DNA of 64,000 nucleotides from Lysinibacillus pakistanensis. GTDB taxonomy: Bacteria > Bacillota > Bacilli > Bacillales_A > Planococcaceae. This document shows positions 41,329-52,949 of this stretch, one piece after another. The position numbers and the translations under genes were made by a program. The number at the start of each line of letters is the position of its first letter. Position 1 is the first letter of the stretch. The notes under the pieces were generated by a model. It did no database searches. It worked only from the letters and a program-made list of their open reading frames with translations, and was not told the DNA's origin. Where the stretch lies: assembly GCA_001312325.1 (NCBI GenBank), contig BBDJ01000004.1, forward strand, positions 62,001-126,000, given 5' to 3'.

Positions 41329-41349
41329 TTTCAATTGGAGGAGTTAACC

Positions 41350-41712
41350 ATGTCTAAAAGAATTTTGATTGTAGACGACGCTGCATTTATGCGCATGATG
41401 ATCAAGGATATTTTATCGAAAAATGGATTTGAAGTGGTTGGAGAGGCAGCCGATGGTTTACAAGCTGTCGAAAAGTACAATGAACTGAAGCCAGACTTAG
41501 TAACAATGGATATTACAATGCCTGAAATGGACGGCATTGCTGCTCTTAAAGCGATTAAGGGCTCTGATCCAAGTGCAACTGTAATCATGTGTTCAGCAAT
41601 GGGACAACAAGCGATGGTAATCGATGCAATTCAGGCAGGTGCGAAAGACTTTATCGTCAAGCCTTTCCAAGCTGATCGTGTAATTGAAGCGATTCAAAAA
41701 GCTCTAGGATGA
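41350..41712 (+). CDS. cheY: Chemotaxis response regulator CheY
   Basis: A 120-residue single receiver domain that carries the signal from CheA to FliM. The acidic pair is Asp9-Asp10, the phosphoacceptor is Asp54 (LVTMDITMPEMDG), and the conserved Lys lies in DFIVKPF. TTGGAGGAG precedes the ATG at 41350; an in-frame TTG at 41335 lies in that site. The frame is intact and contains few long A/T runs. Confidence 0.97.
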   Translation: MSKRILIVDDAAFMRMMIKDILSKNGFEVVGEAADGLQAVEKYNELKPDLVTMDITMPEMDGIAALKAIKGSDPSATVIMCSAMGQQAMVIDAIQAGAKDFIVKPFQADRVIEAIQKALG

Positions 41713-41716
41713 TAGC

Positions 41717-42395
41717 ATGCAAATGTTAAAATCATTTCGTCTAACGATGATTTTCGCATTTCTTGTATCCTTCCTGTTTTTGTACCCTACACCTGCTTCT
41801 GTATCTGCTGAATCTAACACAGGAAGTGTTGATGATTGCATCAATAAAACAGAAGCATGTAAAGAAGATATAGATCCAGCTGCTCCACAAAATACAGATG
41901 TATCAGCAGCTGGAAATATATCTGCATGGGAATACATAAAAATGGTTTTGGCGCTTATTTTTGTTGTAGCTTTATTTTATGGGCTAATGAAGTTTTTAAA
42001 TAAAAGAAATTTAAACTTTCAACGTAATCAATTGGTACAAAATTTAGGCGGTTTATCGTTAGGTGCACAAAAGTCAGTGCAGTTATTACAAGTAGGGAAA
42101 ACACTCTATTTAGTAGGGGTCGGTGAGGATGTTCAACTGTTACGTGAAATTACTGATCCTGAAGAAGTCGCAACACTTTTAGCACTCTATAATGAACGAC
42201 AAGAACTTGCAGCATCATCACCGTATATTGCAGAAGTATTTTCAAAGCTTAAGAGAAAAAAATATTAGGAGCTCATCCACAGAGCAAGGGAAAGATTCAT
42301 TTGGTGAGCTATTTGAAAAAAAGATATCCGAAATTAAACAGGAGCGTAGTGAAGAACTGGAGAGATGGAAGCAAAAGGAGAATGATGATAAATGA
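41717..42395 (+). CDS. fliO: Flagellar biosynthetic protein FliO (FliZ; one frameshift)
   Basis: A type III export assembly factor. A cleavable signal-like N-terminus (LTMIFAFLVSFLFLYPTPASVSA, read in parts) is followed by a short external loop with two Cys, a membrane helix (IKMVLALIFVVALFYGLMKF), and a FliO domain (LGGLSLGAQKSVQLLQVGKTLYLVGV). The 7-A run at 42256-42262 breaks the frame; restored, the tail SSSTEQGKDSFGELFEKKISE runs to 42395. Length is 225 residues. The stop overlaps fliP by ATGA. Confidence 0.92.
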
Positions 42396-43057
42396 ATGAT
42401 GCAATCAGTATTTTGTCCAACAGCGACCCGACAAATGTCTCCAATGCTGTGAAGCTCCTTTTACTGTTAACGGTTCTCTCACTGGCACCAAGTATATTAA
42501 TTTTGATGACTTCGTTTACACGAATTGTTATTGTTTTATCATTTGTTCGAACGGCGTTGGCGACACAGCAAATGCCGCCAAACCAAGTCATTGTTGGTCT
42601 TTCTTTATTTTTAACTTTCTTTATCATGGCTCCGACGTTCCAAGAGGTTAACAAAGAGGCATTGCAGCCCTTATTTTCTGAAGAAATCGGACTTGAGGAA
42701 GCTTATGATCGTGCCAGTGTGCCTTTTAAGGAATTTATGAGTAAACATACAAGGCAAAAGGATCTTGACTTATTTTTAACATACAATCAAGCAGAAAAAC
42801 CAGCATCAGTGGAAGAAATTCCGCTAACTATGCTTGTTCCTGCATTTGCATTAAGTGAGATTAAAACCGCTTTTCAAATTGGTTTTATGATTTTTATTCC
42901 ATTCCTAGTTATCGATATGATAGTTGCAAGTACGCTCATGTCGATGGGGATGATGATGTTACCGCCAGTTATGATTTCATTACCATTTAAGATTTTATTA
43001 TTTGTTCTCGTTGATGGCTGGTATCTCGTGATGAAATCATTACTACAAAGTTTTTAG
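42392..43057 (+). CDS. fliP: Flagellar export gate protein FliP
   Basis: The core subunit of the FliPQR export gate. The 221-residue frame is intact, with four hydrophobic segments and the signatures LTVLSLAPSILILMTSFTRI and FIPFLVIDMIVASTLMSMGMMMLPP (read in parts). The N-terminal hydrophobic region may be a signal sequence, as in other FliP proteins. It precedes fliQ by 13 nt. Confidence 0.96.
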   Translation: MNDAISILSNSDPTNVSNAVKLLLLLTVLSLAPSILILMTSFTRIVIVLSFVRTALATQQMPPNQVIVGLSLFLTFFIMAPTFQEVNKEALQPLFSEEIGLEEAYDRASVPFKEFMSKHTRQKDLDLFLTYNQAEKPASVEEIPLTMLVPAFALSEIKTAFQIGFMIFIPFLVIDMIVASTLMSMGMMMLPPVMISLPFKILLFVLVDGWYLVMKSLLQSF

Positions 43058-43070
43058 GGGATGATACAGT

Positions 43071-43341
43071 ATGACAGGTGAATTGGTTATTTCAATTGCA
43101 GAGCGTGCCATTATGATTATCCTTCTAACAAGCGGTCCGCTACTATTAGTTGCTTTAATCACTGGTTTAGCGGTTAGTATTTTTCAGGCAACAACTTCGA
43201 TTCAAGAGCAAACATTAGCATTTGTTCCAAAAATTATCGCTGTATTAGTAGCCATAGTTTTTTTTCGGACCATGGATGTTATCCCAGGTGACAAGCTATG
43301 CGAGAGATATTTTTGAGAATTTAACGCGTTATATAGGGTGA
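43071..43341 (+). CDS. fliQ: Flagellar export gate protein FliQ (one frameshift)
   Basis: A small two-helix gate subunit (89 residues restored). It shows GPLLLVALITGLAVSIFQATTSIQEQTLAFVPKI (read in parts), the FliQ/FliR-type signature. The 8-T run at 43258-43265 breaks the frame in the second helix; with 7 T the protein continues VFFGPWMLSQVTSYARDIFENL to the TGA at 43339-43341. It ends 4 nt before fliR. Confidence 0.94.
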
Positions 43342-43345
43342 GTAG

Positions 43346-44124
43346 ATGAATGAATTGATTCCGCACTTCACGGTTTTCTTGTTAGTACTTGTACGTGTAT
43401 CGGCATTTTTTTGTTACGGTTCCTTTCTTCTCGTACAGAACGATTCCTTCACAAGTCAAAATAACTCTCGCACTCGTTTTAGCTTGGATGATGTATTATA
43501 CGATAGACGTTGAGCCATTTGCCTTTAATGGTGATTACATACTGTTAGTGATGAAAGAAGCCCTCATTGGACTGTTACTCGGACTTGTTGGCTATATCAT
43601 CATGTCGGCAATTCAAATAGCCGGAAGCTTTATTGATTTTCAAATGGGGTTTGCTATCGCCAATATTATTGACCCGCAAACGGGGGCACAAAGTCCTTTA
43701 ATTGGGCAATTTTTTTAATATGTTAGCAATGCTCTTACTATTAGCGATTAATGGACATCATATGATTCTTGATGGCATCCATTACAGTTATCAATTTTTA
43801 CCGATGGATCAAGGATTTCCTGATTTTTCAAGTGACAATTATATTACATTTATTATAACAACATTTACGGCTGTTTTTGCCATTGCCTTTCAAATGGCTG
43901 CACCTGTAGTCGCAACATTATTTTTAGTTGATTTGGCCCTTGGTATTACTGCCAAAACTGTTCCACAACTAAATATTTTTGTAGTCGGTTTTCCTATTAA
44001 AATAGGTGTAAGTTTTTTAGTGTTATTTACTATGATGGCTGTTATGATTCAGGTTATCCAAAAGCTGATTAGTATCATGATCTATGCAATGCGAGATTTT
44101 ATGGCAATTTTAGGTGGTGGGTAA
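43346..44124 (+). CDS. fliR: Flagellar export gate protein FliR (two frameshifts)
   Basis: A gate subunit with about six membrane helices. Restored sequence runs from MNELIPHFTVFLLVLVRVSAFF through DFQMGFAIANIIDPQTGAQSP to DFMAILGGG. Breaks lie in T runs 43406-43412 (restored AFFVTVPFFSYRTIP) and 43710-43716 (restored GQFFNMLAMLLLL). Length becomes 258 residues, normal for the family. It lies between fliQ and flhB, as in all Bacillales. Confidence 0.94.
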
Positions 44125-44125
44125 A

Positions 44126-45217
44126 ATGAAGCTACTACTAGACTTAGATTTACAATATTTTTCCGGAGAAAAGACGGAGAAGGCAACACCTAAAAAAACG
44201 CCAAGATGCTCGTAAAAAGGGTCAGGTTGTTAAAAGTCAGGATATTTCCAGTGCTATTGTCATGCTCATGGTCTTTATCTTTTTATTCTTCTTCGCAGGC
44301 TCAATGCGAGACGATTTATTGGCTTTTTTTTAGACAAACCTTTATCCATAATATACGCGTAGAAACACTAACAATTGATAGTGTCATACGCCTTTTTACA
44401 GAAACTTTAGTACAAATGGCTTTTATCGTTGTTCCAATAATGGCAATAGCTTTGTAGGAGCCTTAGCGGGTAACTTTTTACAATTCGGTTTTTTTATTTA
44501 CTTTAGAGCCGATGAAATTTGATTTAACGAAGATGGATCCAATCAAGGGATTAAAAAAAATATTTTCAGTTAAGGCCATTGTAGAGCTGATTAAATCCGT
44601 ATTAAAGATTGGTTTTATTGGTGGCGTTACGACCATTATTGTATGGACGAATTTGCCAGAGGTTTTGGCATTATCCTTTAAAAGCCCTGGAATTACACTG
44701 ATTACAGTGGGCCAGCTTGTAGGAATCATGGGAATTGCAGCTTCCCTCGTTCTACTTTGTGTATCCATTTTAGATTGGATGTATCAAAAACATGATTACG
44801 AAAAAAAATCTTAAAATGTCTAAGCAAGATATTAAAGATGAATATAAAAATAGTGAGGGTGACCCGCTAATTAAATCAAAAATCAAACAGCGTCAACGTG
44901 AAATGGCGATGCGTCGAATGATGTCAGAAATTCCTAGCGCGGATGTTGTCATTACAAACCCTACGCACTATGCAATTGCCCTCAAATATGATGAGAATAG
45001 TATGGATGCTCCACGCGTTGTGGCGAAGGGGACAGACTTTATCGCTCAAAAGATTAAGCTGATTGCAAAAGAACATGATGTCATTATGGTTGAAAATAGA
45101 CCATTAGCACGAGCAATGTATGATCAGGTAGAAATTGGCGATCAAGTACCAGAAGAGTTTTTCAAAGCAGTGGCAGAAGTGCTTGCTTATGTATATCGAA
45201 TTAAGCGGAAAATTTAA
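44126..45217 (+). CDS. flhB: Flagellar export switch protein FlhB (five breaks)
   Basis: The substrate-specificity switch of the export gate. It has four membrane helices and a cytoplasmic domain with the self-cleavage motif NPTH ([14 protein letters not shown]). The N-terminal [19 protein letters not shown] is typical. Breaks: 7-A run 44192-44198, 8-T run 44324-44331, a 1-nt T loss at 44451-44453 ([13 protein letters not shown] restored), 7-T run 44489-44495 and 8-A run 44801-44808. Restored length is 362 residues. It is the functional counterpart of the YlqH-like gene at 15930. Confidence 0.95.
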
Positions 45218-45240
45218 AGTTTTAAGTAGGAGGGACACAA

Positions 45241-47274
45241 ATGAAAGTTCGCGATATAGGGGTTTTAGGTGCGGTTATTTTAATCGTTGCGATGCTCATC
45301 ATCCCTCTTCCTCCGTGGATGTTAAGTTTCTTAATCGTCATTAATATTACATTGGGATTAATCGTACTTTTAACAGCAATGAGTATGAAGGAAGCATTAG
45401 ATTTTTCAATATTTCCTTCCGTTATTTTACTGTTAACCTTGTTCCGACTCGGACTGAGTGTATCAACAACACGTGCCATCTTGGCAAACGGAGATGCTGG
45501 TGCTGTTGTTGAAACCTTTGGTGATTTCGTAGTCGGCGGGAATGTTCTTGTTGGGTTAGTTGTATTCTTAATTCTTGTGTTAATTCAGTTTATCGTTATC
45601 ACTAAAGGAGCTGAGCGTGTAGCTGAGGTAGCAGCACGATTCACACTGGATGCGATGCCTGGGAAACAAATGAGTATTGATGCTGACTTAAATGCAGGAA
45701 TTATTTCTGAGCGAGAAGCACGGGAACGACGCGATAAAGTATCGGGTGAAGCGGATTTCTACGGAGCAATGGATGGTGCCACAAAATTTGTTAAAGGGGA
45801 TGCCATTGCCTCTATGGTAATGGTTATTATCAACCTATTATTTGGGATTATCATCGGTGTTGTGCAGATGAAGCTTCCATTTGCAGAAGCAGCAACTCAC
45901 TTTTCTAAGCTAACTGTTGGTGACGGTATTGTATCTCAAATTCCTGCGCTATTAATTTCTACAGCGACAGGTATTGTTGTAACACGTGCATCCTCTAAAG
46001 GAAGTCTTGGACAAGATATTACGGGTCAGCTCTTTGCTCAAGCAAAACTGCTCTATGTTGCGGGCGGTACAATTGTATTACTAGGGTTATTTACACCTAT
46101 TCCAAACTGGGTTACACTTCCAATTGGCATCTCGCTAATTGCTGGTGCATATATGATGGAACGTAAGAAACCAGAAGATGAAGAAGAATTACTTGAAATT
46201 GAGGAAGAAGTGGCAACAGACGGTATGAAGAGCCCTGAAAATGTTGTGAATTTATTAAATGTGGACCCTATTGAATTTGAATTTGGCTATGGTCTAATAC
46301 CTTTAGTAGATGCTGCACAAGGTGGAGATTTATTAGACCGTGTCATTATGATTCGTCGTCAGTTAGCATTAGAATTAGGAATTGTTATTCCTGTTGTACG
46401 TATTCGAGACAACATTCAATTACAACCAAATGAATATCGAATTAAAATTAAGGGTAATGAAATGGCACGCGGTGAACTGTTGCTTGATCATTATTTAGCA
46501 ATGAGTCCAGGGGACGATGATTCTATTGAGGGCATTGATACAGTCGAACCTTCATTCGGCTTACCAGCTAAATGGATAACTGAGCAAGTGAAAGAAGATG
46601 CTGAAATGTTTGGCTATACAGTAGTTGATCCACCGAGTGTTGTTTCAACACATCTAACAGAAATGATCCGTGCCAATGCATATGAGTTGCTTGGTCGACA
46701 AGAGACAAAGCAGCTAATCGATCATTTACGCGAAACACATCCAATTTTAGTAGAGGAATTGACACCTGCTCCATTATCAACAGGGGAAATTCAAAAAGTG
46801 TTGGGTAAATTACTCCGAGAAAATGTTTCTGTCCGCAATCTACCAATTATCTTTGAAACACTAGCTGATTATGCAAAATTAACTAGCGATACGGATTTAT
46901 TAACGGAGTATGTGCGTCAATCTTTGGCGCGTCAGATTACTTCACAATTTGTTGGGGACGGTTCATCATTGAAGGTTATTACTGTTTCGGGTAAAGTAGA
47001 GAAAATGATTGCTGATAGTATTCAGCAAACCGATCACGGTAATTACTTGGCGATGGATCCACAAGATTCCCAAATTGTCCTGGAATCCATTGCAGCAGAA
47101 ATAGAACGTGTTTCCTTTATGGAGCAGTCAGCTATAATATTATGCTCTCCAGCGGTTCGTATGTACCTGCGTCAGCTAACAGAGCGTTACTTCCCGCAAA
47201 TTCCAGTTCTATCCTATAACGAACTTGATGCTACGGTTGAAATTCAAAGTGTTGGAGTGGTGAATGTAGAATGA
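45241..47274 (+). CDS. flhA: Flagellar export gate protein FlhA
   Basis: The large export-gate subunit. The 677-residue frame is intact: about eight membrane helices in the first 310 residues with the FHIPEP-type signature (LFRLGLSVSTTRAIL, then RFTLDAMPGKQMSIDADLNAG), then a soluble domain that docks chaperones and cargo. AGGAGGG precedes the ATG. The stop overlaps flhF by ATGA. It is the longest unbroken gene here. Confidence 0.97.
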   Translation: MKVRDIGVLGAVILIVAMLIIPLPPWMLSFLIVINITLGLIVLLTAMSMKEALDFSIFPSVILLLTLFRLGLSVSTTRAILANGDAGAVVETFGDFVVGGNVLVGLVVFLILVLIQFIVITKGAERVAEVAARFTLDAMPGKQMSIDADLNAGIISEREARERRDKVSGEADFYGAMDGATKFVKGDAIASMVMVIINLLFGIIIGVVQMKLPFAEAATHFSKLTVGDGIVSQIPALLISTATGIVVTRASSKGSLGQDITGQLFAQAKLLYVAGGTIVLLGLFTPIPNWVTLPIGISLIAGAYMMERKKPEDEEELLEIEEEVATDGMKSPENVVNLLNVDPIEFEFGYGLIPLVDAAQGGDLLDRVIMIRRQLALELGIVIPVVRIRDNIQLQPNEYRIKIKGNEMARGELLLDHYLAMSPGDDDSIEGIDTVEPSFGLPAKWITEQVKEDAEMFGYTVVDPPSVVSTHLTEMIRANAYELLGRQETKQLIDHLRETHPILVEELTPAPLSTGEIQKVLGKLLRENVSVRNLPIIFETLADYAKLTSDTDLLTEYVRQSLARQITSQFVGDGSSLKVITVSGKVEKMIADSIQQTDHGNYLAMDPQDSQIVLESIAAEIERVSFMEQSAIILCSPAVRMYLRQLTERYFPQIPVLSYNELDATVEIQSVGVVNVE

Positions 47275-48470
47275 AAATGAAAAAATATTATGCATCTTCC
47301 ATACCAGAGGCTATGAAGCTTGTGCGTGCTGAGTTAGGTGAGGACGCTGTCATTCTGAATTCAAAAGTAGTAATCACAAAGAAATTTTTCGGGATTCTTA
47401 AAAAGAAAAGTTTTGAGGTGGTGGCAGGTATCGATTCAATGGAGCCAAAGGACTTGGCTCCAAAACCTGCCGAAGTACCAGTAATACAGCCTAAAAAAAG
47501 AAAATGTAAGTTTACAAGAAATTACTCATGCTGTGCAAGCCAAAATACACCAAGGACAGCCGCAGCAGGATGTGTCTTTACTTGAAGACACAGGCATACC
47601 TGATGAATTGAGGAAGGAAATTGCAGATTTAAAATCTTTAATGCAGTCTATGCATAAAAAGACAACCCAAGCTCAATATCCCGATGAACTCTTCCCCTTC
47701 ATTGAATACTTAAGACAGCAGGAGCTAAGTGAAGAGCTCATCACGGAGATTGGTGATGAGCTTTTTATGCATTTTAGAGAAGTATCAGAAATTAATTTTT
47801 CACAATGCAAGCTGATAACAAAAAAATTTATTACGTAAAAGGCTAGAGGATTTTCCGATAGGAGGAATATCCTATGAAAGAAAATATATTAATGTACTTG
47901 GTCCTACAGGTGTTGGCAAAACAACAACTATTGCAAAAATGGCTGCTAGGGCAGTTTTAGAGAAAAAGAAAAAAAATAGGATTTATTACAACTGATACTT
48001 ACAGAATTGCAGCAATTGAGCAATTGAAAACATATGCAGGACTTTTACAGGCACCTGTCGAGATTGCCTATAATGCAACAGACTTTGAACAGGCCGTTCA
48101 ACGTTTAGCTCATTTAGATTTAGTATTTATCGATACAGCAGGGAGAAATTATAAAGAAGTAAAATATGTTAATGATTTGCAACGTCTAATAAAATTTGAT
48201 GATCAAGCAGAATCCTTCTTAGTCCTTGCTATGACAACAAAAGAGAAGGACATGGCAAACATTATCGAGCAATTTAAGCAATTACCAATTGAAAAATTCA
48301 TTTTTACAAAGCTAGATGAAACAAATTCTATTGGCACAATGATTAATTTAATGATTAAATATAATAAAGGACTTGCTTACTATACGAATGGTCAAGAAGT
48401 ACCAGAAGATATTGAAGAAGCTAATCTAGAAGCAGTGCTTAATTTGTTTTTCCAAGGTGAAGAAAAATGA
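47271..48470 (+). CDS. flhF: Flagellar SRP-like GTPase FlhF (three frameshifts)
   Basis: The third SRP-type GTPase of the cell, which places flagella. It starts KMKKYYASSIPEAMKLVRAELGEDAVILNSK; the NG domain has G1 [37 protein letters not shown] and TKLDETNSIG. Breaks: 7-A runs 47493-47499 and 47820-47826, and 8-A run 47969-47976. Restored length is 398 residues, slightly longer than in B. subtilis because of the linker. The stop overlaps flhG by ATGA. Confidence 0.94.
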
Positions 48471-49342
48471 GAGACCAAGCTGAAACATTACGCTTGAAAA
48501 TGCTAAAACGGCAAGGTGATTTAGGTAGAGCAATTGCTGTTGTAAGTGGCAAAGGTGGGTAGGTAAAAGTAACTTCACAATGAATTTTGCAACTATGCTA
48601 GCAAATAGAGGGAAAAAAAGTTGCAATCATTGATATGGATATAGGTATGGGGAATATCAATATCTTAATTGGAAAAAAATGTTTCTTTTAGTTTAAAAGA
48701 TTACTTGGAAGGAAATAAGTTACTAGATGAAGTGGTATTTGAGGGTCCTTACGGTTTAAAGTATATTTCCGGTGGTTCTGGTATGTCGAGTGTCCTAGAA
48801 TGGTCGGAAGTGTTGCTTGAACGACTTATACATGCATTTGAGCAACTACAAAAAAAACTTTGATTATATTTTATTTGATATGGGGGCAGGAGCAACAAGC
48901 TGGTCATTAGAATTACTGACGTCAATCGATGAGATTATTGTTATTTCAACAGCTGAACCAACTTCTATTACAGACGCCTATTCGATGATGAAATATATTC
49001 ATGTAAGAGATATGGATAAACAGTTTTATATTCTCTGTAACCGTGCTTTTAGTAAGGAAGAAGGAATGGAGACCAATGAACGATTAAAGCAAACCATGAA
49101 ACGTTTTTTTGGACAAAGAGGTTATTGTTTTAGGATCATTACCTGAGGATGCTGTTGTGCGTAAGGCTGTGCGCGAGCAAGTACCTTTTTCACTTGCTTA
49201 TCCGGACGCACTTATTTCGAAGACACTTCAACTTATAGTGGCTCGTTTTATGGAACACCGTGTGGAGGAAGTTCACGCACATGATCAGTCAGCGAGTAAA
49301 TTCTTAACTAAATTAAGAAGTATTTTTTTCGAAAGGGCGTGA
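48467..49342 (+). CDS. flhG: Flagellar number regulator FlhG (YlxH; five breaks)
   Basis: A MinD-like ATPase that stimulates FlhF and limits flagellar sites. The deviant Walker A is restored as SGKGGVGKSNFTMN, followed by VAIIDMDIGMGN and DYILFDMGAG. Breaks: a 1-nt G loss at 48557-48559 (gtgggtagg, expected gtggggtagg), 7-A runs 48613-48619 and 48673-48679, 8-A run 48850-48857 and 7-T run 49104-49110. Restored length is 290 residues. The first break creates a stop exactly inside the Walker A motif. Confidence 0.93.
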
Positions 49343-49346
49343 TTAA

Positions 49347-50502
49347 TTGGACTTTTTACATAAAAGCAAGCTATTGGTAGTTGATGATTCTGCTTTTATG
49401 AGAAAGCTAATTAGTGACTTTTTTTGTTGGTAATTCGAAGGTTGAAGTAGTTGGAACTGCACGAAATGGGAAAGACGCGATAAAAAAAATTCAATCATTG
49501 AGGCCGACAGTTGTGACAATGGATATTGAGATGCCTGAAATGAATGGACTTGATGCTTTAAAAGAAATAATGACAATATGTCCAGTACCTGTGGTGATGC
49601 TTTCTAGTACAACACAACGAGGTGCTGAAAATGCCTTATCAGCAATTGAATTTGGAGCAGTGGATTTTGTCGCTAAGCCAAGCGGAACAATTTCTCTTGA
49701 TTTACATAAAATCCAAACTGAACTTGTCCACAAGGTTGAACAAGCATCATTGGTACCTATTTCAAAATTAAAGAAACCTTCTGGTAGTAAAAGACAACAA
49801 GAACCGGCATTAAACGTGAGTACCATAAGAAGAGATTCACCAAATGAAGGAAAGATAGCCTCTCCTGTTAATATTTTTCCAACAAGAGTAGAGCTATCAA
49901 AATCACGTGTGGAGTGGAATAAAATAGGTAGGAAAATTGTGTTGATTGGTACTTCTACTGGCGGACCAAGAGCGTTACAAGAAGTCATTACGAAAATTCC
50001 TAAAACAATTCAAGCACCGATTTTAATCGTCCAGCATATGCCGGCCGGGTTTACAAAATCACTTGCGACTCGCCTTGATCAATTGAGTGAAATTACTGTA
50101 AAAGAAGCCGAGCAAGGTGATATTCTCCAAAATGGAGTAGCCTATATTGCTCCTGGTGGGTATCATCTAAAACTTCGAAAAGTAGGTACCTCCTTTGGCA
50201 TCGTTCTAGATAGTAATGAACCACCTAGATCCGGACATCGACCTTCTGTAGATGTGATGTTTGAAGATGTGAGTCAATGGAAGGATTTTGATAAGGTAGC
50301 AGTGATTATGACAGGTATGGGGCAAGATGGCTCAAATGGACTAAAGGTACTAAAAAGTACTGGCAATGTAATTGCTATCGCTGAGTCAGCTGAAACTTGC
50401 ATTGTATATGGAATGCCAAAAGCAGCAGTAGAGACGCAGCTTGTTGATGAAGTTGCAGATGTAGATGATATTGCACAAACAATAATGAAATATTTGCCTT
50501 AA
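49347..50502 (+). CDS. cheB: Chemotaxis methylesterase CheB (one frameshift)
   Basis: A receiver-methylesterase that removes methyl groups from chemoreceptors. The receiver has LLVVDDSAFMRK and phosphoacceptor Asp in VVTMDIEMPEMNG. The catalytic domain shows the Ser in GTSTGGPRAL, the His in VQHMPAGFT and the Asp in MTGMGQDGSNG. It starts at a TTG (49347) after AAAGGGCG. The 7-T run at 49419-49425 breaks the frame at SDFFVGNSK; restored length is 384 residues, with a linker longer than in B. subtilis. Confidence 0.94.
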
Positions 50503-50517
50503 AAGGGGTGTCCTCTT

Positions 50518-52918
50518 ATGGAAGTAAATCAATATTTAGAGATGTTTATTGAAGAAAGTAAAGAGCATTTACAAGCATGTAGTGAACATTTATTAGAATT
50601 AGAAAAAAAATCCGGAAGATTTGGCGATTGTTGGGGAAATTTTCCGTTCGGCACATACATTAAAAGGTATGTCTGCAACGATGGGCTTCGAGGATTTAGC
50701 AGATTTAACGCATAAAATGGAGAACGTATTAGATGCAATCCGTAACGAAAAAATTCACGTATCACCGGAAATTCTAGATGTTGTCTTTGAGTCTGTAGAT
50801 CATTTAGAAGAAATGGTGATGGACATTGCAAATGGTGGAGATGGAAAGCGAGATGTATCTTCAACCGTTGCTCAATTAAAGCGTATTGAATTAGGTGAGG
50901 AAGCGATTCCTGAAGTAGTAACTACTGAGACACCAGCTACAGCTGTAGCAAGTGTGTTAGAGTATGACAGCTTTGAACAAACAGTTATTGCTCAATCTAC
51001 TGAACAAGGTTTTAATGCATTCGAAATTTCAGTCAAATTACGTGAGGACTGTCTTTTAAAAGCGGCACGGGTATTTATGGTGTTCGAGATTTTAGAAAAA
51101 GATGGGGAAGTTATTAAAGCAAATCCATCAGTAGAAAAGCTTGAAGACGGACAGTTCGACCAACAATTTTACGTAGCTTTCGTAACGAAAGAATCTGCTG
51201 AAGATATGCAGAAAAAGATTATGAGCGTTTCAGAAGTTGAAGAAGTGATTGTCGCAACTATTGAGACACCAACTACTGATGTAGCAAGTGTGTTAGAGTA
51301 TGACGGCTTTGAACAAACCGTTATTTCACAATCTGCTGAACAAGGTTTCAATGCATTCGAAATTTCAGTGAAATTACGTGAGGACTGTCTTTTGAAAGCA
51401 GCACGTGTATTTATGGTGTTTGAAATATTAGAAAAAGATGGGGATGTCATTAAATCAACTCCATCTGTAGATAAGCTTGAAGACGAACAGTTCGACCAAC
51501 AATTTTACGTAGCTTTCGTAACAAAAGAATCTGCTGAAGATATGCGGAAAAAGATTATGAAAGTTTCTGAAGTCGAAGAAGTGATTGTCGCAATTATCGA
51601 ACTAAAGCAACATAGCGCAAAAGAACAAGCAATTCAAGAAGTAGTGGCAACAGCAACGGTAGAAGTTGAGGCTCAACCTGCTACTGCACCAAAAACAAAT
51701 ACTGCAAAACCTACACCTGCAAAAGCAGCAGCGCCTGCTAAGGCTGAAAAAAATCATGCGCCTGTTGGTAATAAAACAATTCGTGTAAATATCGAGCGAC
51801 TTGATATATTAATGAACTTATTTGAAGAACTTGTTATCGATCGAGGACGACTACAGTCTATTGCAACTGAAGTTAACCATGGAGAGTTAAATGAAACAGT
51901 GGAACGTATGAGCCGCGTCATGGGTGACTTACAAACTATTATTTTAACGATGCGTATGGTTCCGGTTGAAACAGTATTCAACCGCTTCCCAAAAATGATT
52001 CGTCAATTGTCTCGCGATCTTAACAAGAAAATTAATCTTGAAATTATCGGTGCTGAAACAGAGCTAGATCGTACAGTTATCGATGAAATAGGAGATCCGC
52101 TTGTTCATTTAATTCGAAATTCTGTGGACCATGGTATTGAAAATCCTACTGCGCGTCGTGCTAAAGGAAAGCCAGAAGAAGGGACAGTTGTACTACGTGC
52201 ATATCATAGTGGTAACTATGTCTTTATTGAAATTGAGGATGATGGCGCAGGGATTAACCGTGATAAAGTATTAGCAAAAGCAATATCTAAAGGTGTTGTA
52301 ACGCAAGAGCAATCCTATTCAATGTCAGATAAGCAAATTAACGAGTTAATTTTAGCATCAGGGTTCTCAACAGCTGATGTCATTTCGGATGTTTCAGGGC
52401 GAGGCGTTGGATTAGACGTTGTGAAAACAACCATTGAATCTTTAGGTGGAAATATTTCGATTGAATCTACACAAGATGTAGGATCAATCTTCTCAATTCA
52501 ACTACCCCTAACATTATCGATTATCTCGGTCATGCTGGTAGAGATTGAAAAAGAGATTTATGCTATTCCACTTTCATCAATCATTGAAACTTCTATTATC
52601 CGTTCATCAGAGATTATGAATGCGCATAATCAAAAAGTAATTGACTTCCGTGGGAAGGTTGTCCCACTTGTGTTCTTAGAAGAAATCTTCGAAGTACCTC
52701 GTAAAGAGCAGCAGGATGATGAATTCCATTCAGTAGTCATCGTACGAAAAGGTGAGAAACTTGCTGGTTTAGTTGTGGATTCATTCATTGGCCAACAAGA
52801 GATTGTACTGAAGTCATTAGGCAATTACTTAACGAATATCTTTGCTATTTCAGGTGCAACAATTTTAGGTAACGGAAAAGTAGCCTTAATTGTGGACTGT
52901 AACGCACTTATAAAATAA
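50518..52918 (+). CDS. cheA: Chemotaxis histidine kinase CheA with duplicated P2-like domain (one frameshift)
   Basis: The core chemotaxis kinase. P1 holds the phosphorylated His46 (SAHTLKGMSATMGF). Residues about 137-248 and 249-360 are two tandem copies of a 112-residue segment, where CheA normally has a single P2 domain that binds CheY and CheB; the copies differ at about 13 positions. Then come an Ala/Lys/Pro-rich linker, the P3 dimer domain, the P4 kinase (LIRNSVDHG, EIEDDGAGIN, SGRGVGLDVV) and a P5 CheW-like domain. Restored length is 799 residues versus 672 in B. subtilis. The only break is the 8-A run at 50603-50610. Confidence 0.96.
50927..51598 (+). repeat. 336-bp tandem duplication inside cheA
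   Basis: Copy 1 is 50927-51262 and copy 2 is 51263-51598. Both start gagacacca and share gcaagtgtgttagagtatga at an exact 336-nt offset. The period is a multiple of three, so the frame is kept. The copies encode the doubled P2-like domain. Confidence 0.9.
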
Positions 52919-52949
52919 GTAAGGTGAATGAATAAGAGAGGTGTAGATC

